From Brachyhypopomus gauderio (Eukaryota > Chordata > Actinopteri > Gymnotiformes > Hypopomidae), in the NCBI RefSeq assembly GCF_052324685.1, contig NW_027506892.1, forward strand, positions 1,679,809 through 1,743,808: DNA of 64,000 nucleotides, in the 5' to 3' direction. Positions within the stretch are counted from its first letter, which is position 1. Every line of letters begins with the position of its first letter. The position numbers and the translations under genes were made by a program. Of the stretch, positions 20,629 through 30,424 are shown piece after piece. The notes beneath the pieces were generated by a model that was not told the origin of the DNA, searched no databases, and saw only the letters and a list, made by a program, of their open reading frames with translations.

Positions 20629-23171
20629 TTACGCATCATCTCCATCATCAAAATCGACTCCTGTAGCCGCACGCTTCCTGTAAAACAAAAGTCAGAAGGA
20701 TGTGCTAGTAATTTTAGCTCATCACAGTTGGCAAACATTTGTAAATAAAATGTAAATGTGCCATATTTTGTCAATTGTGATTTTTTACACCACAATCGAA
20801 ATTTGTCCTCCGCTTTTAACCCACCTGTGCAGTTAGAACACACACACACACTAGTGATTACTAGGGCGGCAAGTGACGGCAAGAGCAGAGAAACAAGACT
20901 TGTACGGTTAAGGGGCAGTCATGGTCTTGTGGTAGGGAACTGGTTTTGTGACCGGAGGGTCATGGGTTCGATTCCTGAGGCCATGACTGAGGTGCCCTTG
21001 AGCAAGGCACCTAACCCCAACTGCTCCCGGGGCGCTGGGCTAGGGCTGCCCACCGCTCTGGGCACGTGTGATCCACAGCCCCCTAGTAATCACTAGTGTG
21101 TGTGTGTGTGTGTGTGTGTTCTAACTGCACAAATGGGTTAAAAGAGGAGGACAAATTTCGATTGCGGTGAAAAAAATCACAATTGACAAAATATGGCACA
21201 TTTACATTTAGCATTTGAACAGGGTAGAAGTGATATAGTGCAAACCAAATGATGAGCTGCACTGTGTATTTACACACTTACGAAAGGCATTTAGAAAAGA
21301 GCCGTGCCTAATGTGTTCAGTGTAGGTATAATGGCTTGTGTACCTAATGTAGTGCCAGGGTTAGGGTTAGCACACTCTCACTACAACGTTAAAGACAAGG
21401 ATGGTCATTAACACACATACACAGGTATATATTTACCTGGGTGGGAGGGGTTTGGTGTGTGCAGGCATGCCATTGGTTGTCAGCAGCTCCTGTAGCCACA
21501 CACATTCCATGAGAATATCCTGAGCCCAGCTCAGTGTTAGGTAGACACGCCACATGCTATTCAGAAGGCACGTAGAAAGGAAAGCCAGTGTGCTGGGGGG
21601 AGTGACCTGATCCCTAACTCCTCCTACTGTAGGTGGGTCTCCCTAACTCCACCTGCTGTAGGCGTGTCTACCTAACACTACCTGCTGTAGGCGGGTGCGG
21701 GTCTACCTAACACTACCTGCTGTAGGCGGGTGCGGGTCTACCTAACACTACCTGCTGTAGGCGGGTGCGGGTCTACCTAACACTACCTGCTGTAGGCGGG
21801 TGCGGTTCTACCTAACATTACCTGCTATAGGCGGGTGCGGGTCTACCCAACACTACCTGCTATAGGCGGGTGCGTGTCTATCTAACTGTACCTGCTGTAG
21901 GCGGGTGCGGGTCTACCTAACACTACCTGCTGTAGGCGGGTGCGGGTCTATCTAACACTACCTGCTGTAGGCGGGTGCGGGTCTACCTAACACTACCTGC
22001 TGTAGGCGGGTGCGGGTCTATCTAACACTACCTGCTGTAGGCGGGTGCGAGTCTACCTAACACTACCTGCTGTAGGCGGGTGCGGGTCTATCTAACACTA
22101 CCTGCTGTAGGCGGGTGCGGGTCTACCTAACACTACCTGCTGTAGGCGGGTGCGGGTCTATCTAACACTACCTGCTGTAGGCGGGTGCGGGTCTATCTAA
22201 CACTACCTGCTGTAGGCGGGTGCGGGTCTACCTAACACTACCTGCTGTAGGCGGGTGCGGGTCTACCTAACACTACCTGCTGTAGGCGGGTGCGGGTCTA
22301 CCTAACACTACCTGCTGTAGGCGGGTGCGGGTCTACCTAACACTACCTGCTGCTCGTCCCACAGAGCCCTTTTCAACTCGTCTACATGCTGAGAAAGAGA
22401 AAGAGAGAAAGAGTGAGAGAAAGAGGGAAAGCAAAAAGAAATCAATCAATAAACAGAAAAACCAATAATACTAAAATTCATAATGACATAATAGAATCTG
22501 ACATATAAAGAGTGTAGAGTTGTCCTCTAATGTGTAGTGTCGTCCTCTAATGTCAGATCTGTTGGTAGTTCTGTCACTGCTCAAGGAAGAGCGCTCAGTG
22601 AATCAGATCATTGCGTTAGTTATTGCAGTGATGTACTACATGCATTACAGCGGGACAGTAGAACTGCTTACGGGGGTACAGGACGCTCAGAGGGGCAGGG
22701 AAGTGTGGTTCTCCTTACCTTCTGCAACTCCAGGGCTTTATTCTGCAGAGAGAGAGCACACCTCCTCTCACACTCTACCTCCGCTCTCCTCCTCCTCTCC
22801 ACCTCCTGCACTCGCTCCTCCAGTATCCCACGCTGCTCTCTGAGAGACTCCGCCCTCTGCCTCTCCCACTTCCTCTGCTCCTGCTCCACCACCATGGTAA
22901 CCTGCACAGGTACATCAGAGAGGCAGGTGAGTCCGTGTCCACTGATGACTGATCATGGAGTGATGTTGATCTGAGCCCAGCAGCATGACTGCATCAGCCA
23001 GGGGGAGTTACTGCCGGAGCTGACTAGTGTGAGAGGTGAGGGGGGAGATTATTATGGGATGGTGGTAACCTGCTCCTCAGTCTTTAGCTTCAGTTCCTCC
23101 TCTTGCCTCCTGAGCAACTCCTGCTGCTGCTCTAGAGACTCTTGTAGTCTTGATACCTCCTGTTCCTTAAT
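20629..23171 (-). CDS. 3' exon block of long gene B
   Basis: Exon 23070-23171 begins [17 protein letters not shown]. Exon 22719-22901 (61 codons) is strongly coiled coil, with motifs [13 protein letters not shown] and [14 protein letters not shown]. Exon 22347-22388 encodes [14 protein letters not shown]. All three are in phase 0. The next exon should encode a stretch beginning KAESTTMLLNQSL (intact in copy D), but only its last 94 nt survive at 21437-21530. The terminal exon 20629-20677 encodes [15 protein letters not shown] and the stop. Confidence 0.6.
20749..21209. repeat. tRNA-headed SINE with inverted tails, unit B
   Basis: Arms 20749-20866 and 21081-21209 are inverted complements. The tRNA-like head with GGTTCGATTCC lies between. 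Same structure as 4841-5303. Confidence 0.65.
21615..22346. repeat. 35-bp intronic minisatellite, unit B (long)
   Basis: About 21 tandem 35-bp units with alternating TCTACC/TCTATC variants. The array ends exactly at the donor of exon 22347-22388, and each unit repeats that donor context (CAG/GTAGTGTTAG on the gene strand). Confidence 0.85.
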
Positions 23172-23217
23172 CTGGGAGATTAGACAGAAAAAAGAGGGAC
23201 ATGAAGAGAAACAAAGG

Positions 23218-23218
<1 letters not shown>

Positions 23219-23292
<74 letters not shown>
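23219..23292. repeat. GA microsatellite
   Basis: (GA)n run directly before the 5' end of an L2 LINE. The length differs in unit D (56728-56787). Confidence 0.85.
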
Positions 23293-23293
<1 letters not shown>

Positions 23294-26129
23294 GCATTTT
23301 CCCGCTATTGTCAAGCCTTCTCTTAAAAAGCCACACTTAGATCCCTCAGTTTTATCCAATTTTAGACCAATTTCTCATTTATCTTATCTTTCAAAACTCT
23401 TAGAGAAAATAGTTTTTATACAAGTGCAGGCCTTTTTACAATCAAATGATATTTTTGAAAAATTCCAATCAGGTTTTAAATCAAGGCACAGCCCTGAGAC
23501 TGCTCTGCTGAAAATTCACAATGATATCGCTATGTCCGTAGATAGTAGATATCCTGTGATCCTGGTTTTGCTGGACCGAACAGCAGCGTTTGATACGGTG
23601 GACCATTCTATTCTTCTATCTCGCTTGGAGCACGTCGTCGGTATTCGTGGCACCGCTTTGAAGTGGTTCACGTCCTATTTGAACGATAGAACGTTCTCTG
23701 TTATGATAAATAATGCCTCTTCTTTGTGTGCACCTCTGTCATGTGGAGTTCCTCAAGGTTCTATCCTTGGTCCCCTCCTGTTTTCCTTATATATGTTGCC
23801 ACTTGGGGAGGTTATATCTGCACATACAGTGCGGAAAATAAGTATTTAGTCAGTCACCAATTGTGCAAGTTCTCCCACTTAAAAAGATGAGAGAGGCCTG
23901 TAATTGACATCATAGGTAGACCTCAACTATGAGAGACAAAATGTGAAAAAAAAATTGAGAAAATCATTTTTTCTGACTTTTAAAGAATTTATTTGCAAAT
24001 AATGGTGGAAAATAAGTATTTGGTCAATAACAAAAGTTCATCTCAATACTTTGTTGTATATCCTCTGTTGGCAATGACAGAGGTCAAACGTTTTCTGTAA
24101 GTCTTCACAAGGTTGGCACACACTGTTGCTGGTATGTTGGCCCATTCCTCCATGCAGATCTCCTCACGTTTCATCTTCATTGCCCTTGCTGATGGAAGGA
24201 GGTTTGCACCAAAAATCTCACAATACATGGCCCCATTCATTCTTTCATGTACATGGACCAGTCGTCCTGGTCCCTTTGCAGAGAAACAGCCCCAAAGCAT
24301 GATGTTACCACCCCCATGCTTGACAGTTGGTATGGTGTTCTTTGGATGCAACTCAGCATTCACTGTCCTCCAAACACGACGAGTTGTGTTTTTACCAAAT
24401 AGTTCTACTTTGGTTTCATCTGACCATATGACATTCTCCCAATACTCTTCTGGAACATCCAAATGCTCTCTAGCAAACTTCAGACGTGCCTGGCTTAAGC
24501 AGGGGGACACGTCTGGCACTGCAAGATCTGAGTCCCTGGTGTCGTAGTGTGTTGCTGATGGTAGCCTTTGTAACGTTGGTCCCAGCTTTCTGCAGGTCAT
24601 TCACTAGATCCCCCCTTGTGGTTCTGGGATTTTTCCTCACCGTTCTTGTGATCATTTTGACCCCACGGGCTGAGATCTTGCGTGGAGTCCCAGATCGAGG
24701 GAGATTAGTAGTGGTCTTGTAGGTCTTCCATTTTCTGATTATTGCTCCCACAGTAGATTTCTTCACACCAAGCTGCTTGCCTATTGCAGATTCAGTCTTC
24801 CCAGCCTACAATTCGGTTTCTGGTGTCCTCCGACAGCTCTTTCGTCTTCACCATAGTGGAGTTTGGAGTGTGACTGAGGTTGTGGGCAGGTGTCTTTTAT
24901 ACTGTTAACGACTTCAAATAGGTGCCATTAATACAGGTAATGAGTGGGGGAAAGAGGAGCCTTTTAAAAAAGAAGTTACAGCCAGAAATCTTGCTTGTTT
25001 GTAGGTGACCAAATACTTATTTTCCACCATTATTTGCAAATAAATTCTTTAAAAGTCAGACAAAATGATTTTCTCAATTTTTTTTTCACATTTTGTCTCT
25101 CATAGTTGAGGTCTACCTATGATGTCAATTACAGGCCTCTCTCATCTTTTTAAGTGGGAGAACTTGCACAATTGGTGACTGACTAAATACTTATTTTCCC
25201 CACTGTAATGTATCTTTTCATTGTTATGCAGATGACTTGCAGATCTACCTGGCTCAAAAACCACATGTGATAAATCCGATGCTATCATTTATCAATTGTG
25301 TAACTGATGTTAAACAGTGGCTAAGTCATAACTTTTTGTTTCTGAATCAACAAAAAACTGAATGTATTCTATTTGGTGATGCTACTGCCATAGACTTCAG
25401 TGGTTTGCCTTTTAAGTTAAATACTAGTGTCAGAAATCTTGGGGTATTATTTGATCAGGAACTCAACTTTGATAAACAAATTAATTCTGTAGTTAAATCC
25501 AGTTTTTATAATTTGCGCCTGCTGGCCAAAGTCAAATCTTTCGTAGATCACACTGATTTAGAGAAGGTAATTCATGCTTTCATTAGTTCCAGACTTGACT
25601 ATTGCAACGGCCTTTATATTGGTGTTCATCGATCTTCTCTGAGACAACTTCAGCTCGTCCAGAACGCAGCTGCGCGTCTCTTAACTAACAACCCCGGCCA
25701 GACGTGAACATATTACACCTGTTTTGTTTAATTTGCATTGGCTTCCTGTTCAATATAGAATTAATTTTAAAATATTGATGTTTGTCTTTAAAGCGTTGAA
25801 CGGATTGGCCCCACTGTACTTATCTGATCTCTTAAGTTTTCCTGTACACGAGAGATCTTTGAGGTCATCGAGTCGTCTTTTATTAGACGTTCCGAGAACT
25901 AGATCTAAGCGTTGGGGTGATCGGGCTTTTTCAGTGGCTGCACCCCGACTTTGGAATAACCTCCCCTTAGATCTTCCATTAAATTCTGACCTGAAATTCT
26001 CTGACATTACTCTCTGATGTATGCATTTTCTGATGTATTTTACTGTATATTTAATGTAATTTTATTGTAAAGTGCTTTGGTCATCTTAGCTGGTTGTTGT
26101 AAAGCACTATATAAATAAATAAATAAATA

Positions 26130-26165
<36 letters not shown>
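23293..26165 (+). mobile_element. second L2-clade LINE in long gene B, split by a Tc1
   Basis: The 5' part, up to 23826, encodes RT fingers/palm: [47 protein letters not shown]. After the Tc1 insertion the frame resumes at 25208 with [12 protein letters not shown], the catalytic YADD. It continues through 25237-25707 ([20 protein letters not shown]) and 25724-26017 ([25 protein letters not shown]). The 3' end is CACTATATAAATAAATAAAT followed by (CAAT)n. It is antisense to the host gene and lies in the intron between exons 26193 and 23171. It is a different family from the element at 7970. Confidence 0.8.
23827..25205 (-). mobile_element. dead Tc1/mariner element inside the L2 LINE
   Basis: Inverted repeats of about 200 bp start at CAGTGCGGAAAATAAG and end in CTTATTTTCCCCACTG, flanked by TA at 23825-23826 and 25206-25207. 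The transposase is on the minus strand. The N-terminal helix-turn-helix part lies in 24470-24854 and the catalytic part in 24043-24600, in different frames. [11 protein letters not shown] with the first catalytic Asp is present, but the sequence jumps from the IFGANLLPS region to [12 protein letters not shown], so the segment with the second Asp and the Glu is deleted. It cannot be active. The same element sits at the same site in unit D. Confidence 0.85.
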
Positions 26166-26168
<3 letters not shown>

Positions 26169-26192
26169 TATGTCATATGTGTGACCTCTGAC

Positions 26193-28085
26193 CTGGATGC
26201 AGTTGTGCGAGTCGTCAGTGTTGCGTGTGTGTGTGAGAGTCTGGTCTCTGAGGGCCGCTGCTGTCGCCTCGTGTGCCTGACGATGGACCTTGACACACAC
26301 ACGCAAGCACACGTTTAACTATTACCACACACACCACCATGCAGTGTGGAGTGATGGCCTGTGATCTGTCTGTATAGTACCAGCTCCATGTCACGCTCAC
26401 GGGCCTGTGTCCACTGGACCTGTAGCCGCTCAATGTCCTGCTCCTGAGACACACAGGACATGTACAGGACTCTCTTAACTCATTACATCTGTCTTTCAGT
26501 CCCCTGGTTAACAATTCAGCCATTTGGATTTTTACACAGCATGTGACACAATTCCAGAACATCTAATGACCTGCTTTTTTTGCATGTGTGTGAGCTCCTC
26601 CGTCAGCTTAGCGCTGTGCTCCTCCTGGAGGGCCCTGATCTTCTTCTCAAGGGAGTTCTTCTCCTCCTGCATGACCAACACAAGCAGCTCCTTCTGGGCT
26701 ACAGTGGTCTCCAGGGCCCTTACCCTTCTGTCTAGATCCACCTGCTCAACACGCACCAGGGAACACGGACACAGACTGGACATGAGCAAACGGGTCGAAG
26801 AATTGATACAGAACAGAGACAAACAAAAAAAATGAAAGAAACATAAGAAAGAAGGAGACAGTCAGACAGACAAAAACAGTAAAGATGGAGAGAGAACCGG
26901 AGACAGTAAGACATCCACAGAGAAACAGAGACAGAGATGAGATAAAAGAGAGAGAGAGAAAACGAACTTCCTGAGGCTCTTCTCTGTGTTTGCTAGCTGT
27001 TGACAACTCCTCCTCCAGACGAGAACATCTTTCTCTTAGCTTCCTGTTGACCTCCTCCTTCTGCTCCAAGTCCTGGGTCACCTCCTCTAGCCTCTGAGAG
27101 AGAGAGAGAGAGAGAGAGAGAGATCAAGAATGTGTGTGACTAGAAAAGGTATGCAGTAATGTGTAAAAGAAATGTCAACTGTCTAGGAGAGAGAAGGATG
27201 TATGAGAACATGTGAATGTTATAGTGTCAGTTATAGTGTCAGTTATAGTTTTTAGACAATAATAACTTGTTTATTCGACCATTCAATAAAAGATCATAAA
27301 TCATCTCAGACTGGCCTCAGATGGTACCTCTTGTAGGGATTCCAGTGTGTGTCTGAATCGCCGTTGTTCTGAGAAGAGCTCTGATTTGGCACTGTCTACC
27401 AATCGATCCATCTCCTCCCTCTCCAGCTCTGACACACATCTACTCGTTACACACTGAGACATGAGGATATGATAGAGGGACAGAGGAAAGGCCAGACGGT
27501 GAAGAGATGGTGAAAATAGTTTTAGAGTTTTTATGAACTGTCAACTAGCCACCAGTCACTTATCTTTACATAAATCCTGTTTAAAAGTGAAAGTTAAAAT
27601 CAAAGAAATCAAAGAAATGTAAGAACTGTGTTTTTATTTATTTTTTCCGTACTGTCTATAGTCTAACCCTATAGTAAGATCTGCTCCTGTAGTGGAGTTT
27701 TCAAATGTAAACGACCTACTGAGATTTCAAGTAGTCAGTTGTATCTAATTCTACATGAGGAGCTGAATGCACGTCAAGGTAGATGAACCTGGATGTTTCT
27801 GCCACCAGGGGGCAGTGTGACTCACTGGGACTGTTGCCATGGATATCTTGGTGTCTGTACAAAGTGAATGAAGCTGAATTGTGTTACCCTGTGATGGCTG
27901 TCGTTATGGTAACATCCAGTTGAAGGAGGGCTGGTGTCATAGTAACGGGTGGTTCTGTGAGGGCTGACGTCATGGTAACTAGTGGTTGTGTGTTTCTGGA
28001 GGGCGGCCTGGTTGTCTCGTAGAGTTCTGGTGTCCGTAACACACACGTCCCTCTGAGTCTGGAGTGTGTGCTGATCACTCCTACA

Positions 28086-28120
<35 letters not shown>

Positions 28121-28995
28121 ATGGTCAGCTCTTCTGTTCCATTGTGCATGATATTCTAAAGTGTGATGAGAGCAATCATACAGGGACTGGTGTGTACCGG
28201 AGTGTGTGAGTGTGTACCGGAGTATGTGAGTGTGTACCGGAGTGTGTACCGGAGTGTGTGAGAGTGTACCAGAGTGTGTGAGTGTATACCGGAGTGTGTG
28301 AGTGTGTACTGGAAGGTGTGAGTGTGTACCGGAGTGTGTGAGTGTGTACTGGAGTGTGTGAGTGTGTACCGGAGTGTGTACTGGAGTGTGAGTGTGTACC
28401 AGAGTGTGTGAGTGTGTACCGGAGTGTGTGAGTGTGTACCGGAGTGTGTACTGGAATGTGTGAGTGTGTACTGCAGTGTGTGTGTACCAGAGTGTGTGAG
28501 TTTGTACTGGAGTGTGTGAATGTGTACCGGAGTGTGTGAATGTGTACTGCAGTGTGTGTGTGAGTGTGTACCGGAGTGTGTGAGTGTGTATCGGAGTGTG
28601 TGATGTGTGAGTGTGTGTAACAGAGTGTGTGAGTGTGTATCGGAGTGTGTGATGTGTGAGTGTGTGTACCAGAGTGTGTGAGTGTGTGTACCAGAGTGTG
28701 TGAGTGTGTGTACCAGAGTGTGTGAGTGTGTACCGGAGTGTGTGATGTGTGAGTGTGTGTACCAGAGTGTGTGTGTGTGTACCAGAGTGTGTGTGTGTGT
28801 ACCAGAGTGTGTGTGTGTGTACCAGAGTGTGTGATTGTGTACCAGAGTGTGTGATTGTGTACCAGAGTGTGTGATTGTGTACCAGAGTGTGTGAGTGTGT
28901 GCGCTGCAGTGAGACAAGCAGACGTGTAGAGTGTGTCGTTCTCTGTCTGTCTGCTCCAGCTCTGCGCTCATTGTCTGTACCATCTGACCAGCAGC
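26193..28995 (-). CDS. central coiled-coil exon block of long gene B
   Basis: Exons in gene order: 28883-28995 ([20 protein letters not shown]), 27888-28080 ([20 protein letters not shown], then Ser/Thr/Tyr/His-rich), 27328-27453 ([17 protein letters not shown]), 26968-27093 ([20 protein letters not shown]), 26571-26741 ([20 protein letters not shown]), 26381-26443 ([20 protein letters not shown]), 26193-26288 ([16 protein letters not shown]). The two 126-nt exons and the 171, 63 and 96-nt exons are all phase 0-0, so each can be skipped without loss of frame. The donor of 28883 is the weakest call because it lies at the edge of a minisatellite with many similar sites. Confidence 0.6.
27122..27327. 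other. intron, no extra feature
   Basis: Intron between exons 27328-27453 and 26968-27093. It contains a short GA run at the acceptor (27095-27121) and a duplicated TTATAGTGTCAG. Nothing else seen. Confidence 0.5.
27454..27887. other. intron without recognised feature
   Basis: Intron between exons 27888-28080 and 27328-27453. No gene or mobile element recognised. Confidence 0.4.
28186..28882. repeat. about 20-bp intronic minisatellite, unit B
   Basis: Irregular tandem units of GTGTGTACCGGAGTGTGTGA type over 700 bp. On the gene strand units read CTCTG/GTACAC or CTCCG/GTACAC, resembling the predicted donor of exon 28883-28995. Confidence 0.8.
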
Positions 28996-29019
28996 CTGGG
29001 GAGAGACATCACAACACAC

Positions 29020-29047
29020 ACACACCTCACCGAACATGGCTTACTAC

Positions 29048-29078
<31 letters not shown>

Positions 29079-29495
29079 CACCGAACATGGCTTACTACCA
29101 CACACACCTCACCGAACACCACTACACACCTCACCAAACACGGCTTACCACCACACACACACACCTCACCGAACACAGCTTATCACAACACACACACACC
29201 TCACCGAACATGGCTTACTACCACACACACCTCACCGAACACCACTACACACCTCACCAAACACGGCTTACGACCACACACACCTCTCCGAACACGGCTT
29301 ACTACCACACACACCTCACCGAACACGACTTACCACCACACACACACACACCTCACCGAACACGGCTTATCACCACACACACACCTCACCGAACACCACA
29401 ACACACACACACCTCACCGAACACGACTAACCACCACACACACCTCACCGAACATGGCTAACCACCACACACACCTCACCGAACATGGCTAACCA

Positions 29496-29545
<50 letters not shown>
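29020..29545. repeat. about 33-bp minisatellite and CA array, unit B
   Basis: Units of CACCTCACCGAACACGGCTT followed by ACTACCACACACA, around 14 irregular copies, passing into (CA)n at 29497-29550. Repeated Thr/His reading frames across it are an artefact of the CA content. Confidence 0.8.
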
Positions 29546-29551
<6 letters not shown>

Positions 29552-29615
29552 CATTACTAAAATTTATTAAATATGAACAGGAAAATGAGACCAAAGTAAA
29601 GACGTCACTAGATAC

Positions 29616-30300
29616 CTGTTCTCTAGTGCCTGTGTAAGACGGGCGGTGTCTCACAGCTGCAGAGGGTGACGGGGGTGGAGAGGGTGGAGAAGGTGTAGAG
29701 GGTGGAGTGGGTGTAGAGGGTGGAGTGGGTGTAGAGGGTGGAGGGGATGTAGAGGGTGGAGAAGGTGTAGAGGGTGGAGGGGATGTAGAGGGTGGAGTGG
29801 GTGTAGAGGGTGGAGTGGGTGTAGAGGGTGGAGTGGGTGTAGAGGGTGGAGAAGGTGTAGAGGGTGGAGAAGGTGTAGAGGGTGGAGTGGGTGTAGAGGG
29901 TGGAGGGGATGTAGAGGGTGGAGGGGATGTAGAGGGTGGAGTGGGTGTAGAGGGTGGAGTGGGTGTAGAGGGTGGAGGGGATGTAGAGGGTGGAGGGGAT
30001 GTAGAGGGTGGAGTGGGTGTAGAGGGTGGAGTGGATGTAGAGGGTGGAGTGGGTGTAGAGGGTGGAGTGGGTGTAGAGGGTGGAGTGGGTGTAGAGGGTG
30101 GAGGGGATGTAGAGGGTGGAGTGGGTGTAGAGGGTGGAGTGGGTGTAGAGGGTGGAGTGGGTGTAGAGGGTGGAGTGGGTGTAGAGGGTGGAGTTGGGCT
30201 GTAGTTGTTCCTCTCGCTTTGGATCCTTTTCTTCTTTCGCTGAATTCTGGTTGGAGTTTTCAGCTTTCTACCGAGTCTTATAACCTGCCCTTCATCAGAG
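29616..30300 (-). CDS. Pro/Ser/Thr repeat exon of long gene B (in frame)
   Basis: Acceptor GTTAG next to a TG array, donor CAG/GTATCT. The 685 nt are one leading base plus 228 codons with no stop. It encodes [18 protein letters not shown], a Lys/Arg-rich stretch ([15 protein letters not shown]), then about 30 hexapeptide units [12 protein letters not shown], and exits through [20 protein letters not shown]. The basic stretch could be a nuclear localisation or microtubule-binding element; that is inference. Confidence 0.7.
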
Positions 30301-30301
30301 C

Positions 30302-30359
<58 letters not shown>

Positions 30360-30424
30360 CGAAAGAGCAAAGAAAGAGAGAAACAGAGAGAATCAATATT
30401 TTGGATTTACTTTCATTGATTTAG

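Noticed and set aside
28156-29492. Thr/His-rich frames on both strands
   Set aside because: Simple products of CA/GT minisatellites, with no splice or promoter support beyond the short AAGQMVQ exon.
29020-29545. Regularly spaced repeats that resemble a CRISPR array
   Set aside because: Units are contiguous and irregular without unique spacers, and the genome is a vertebrate.
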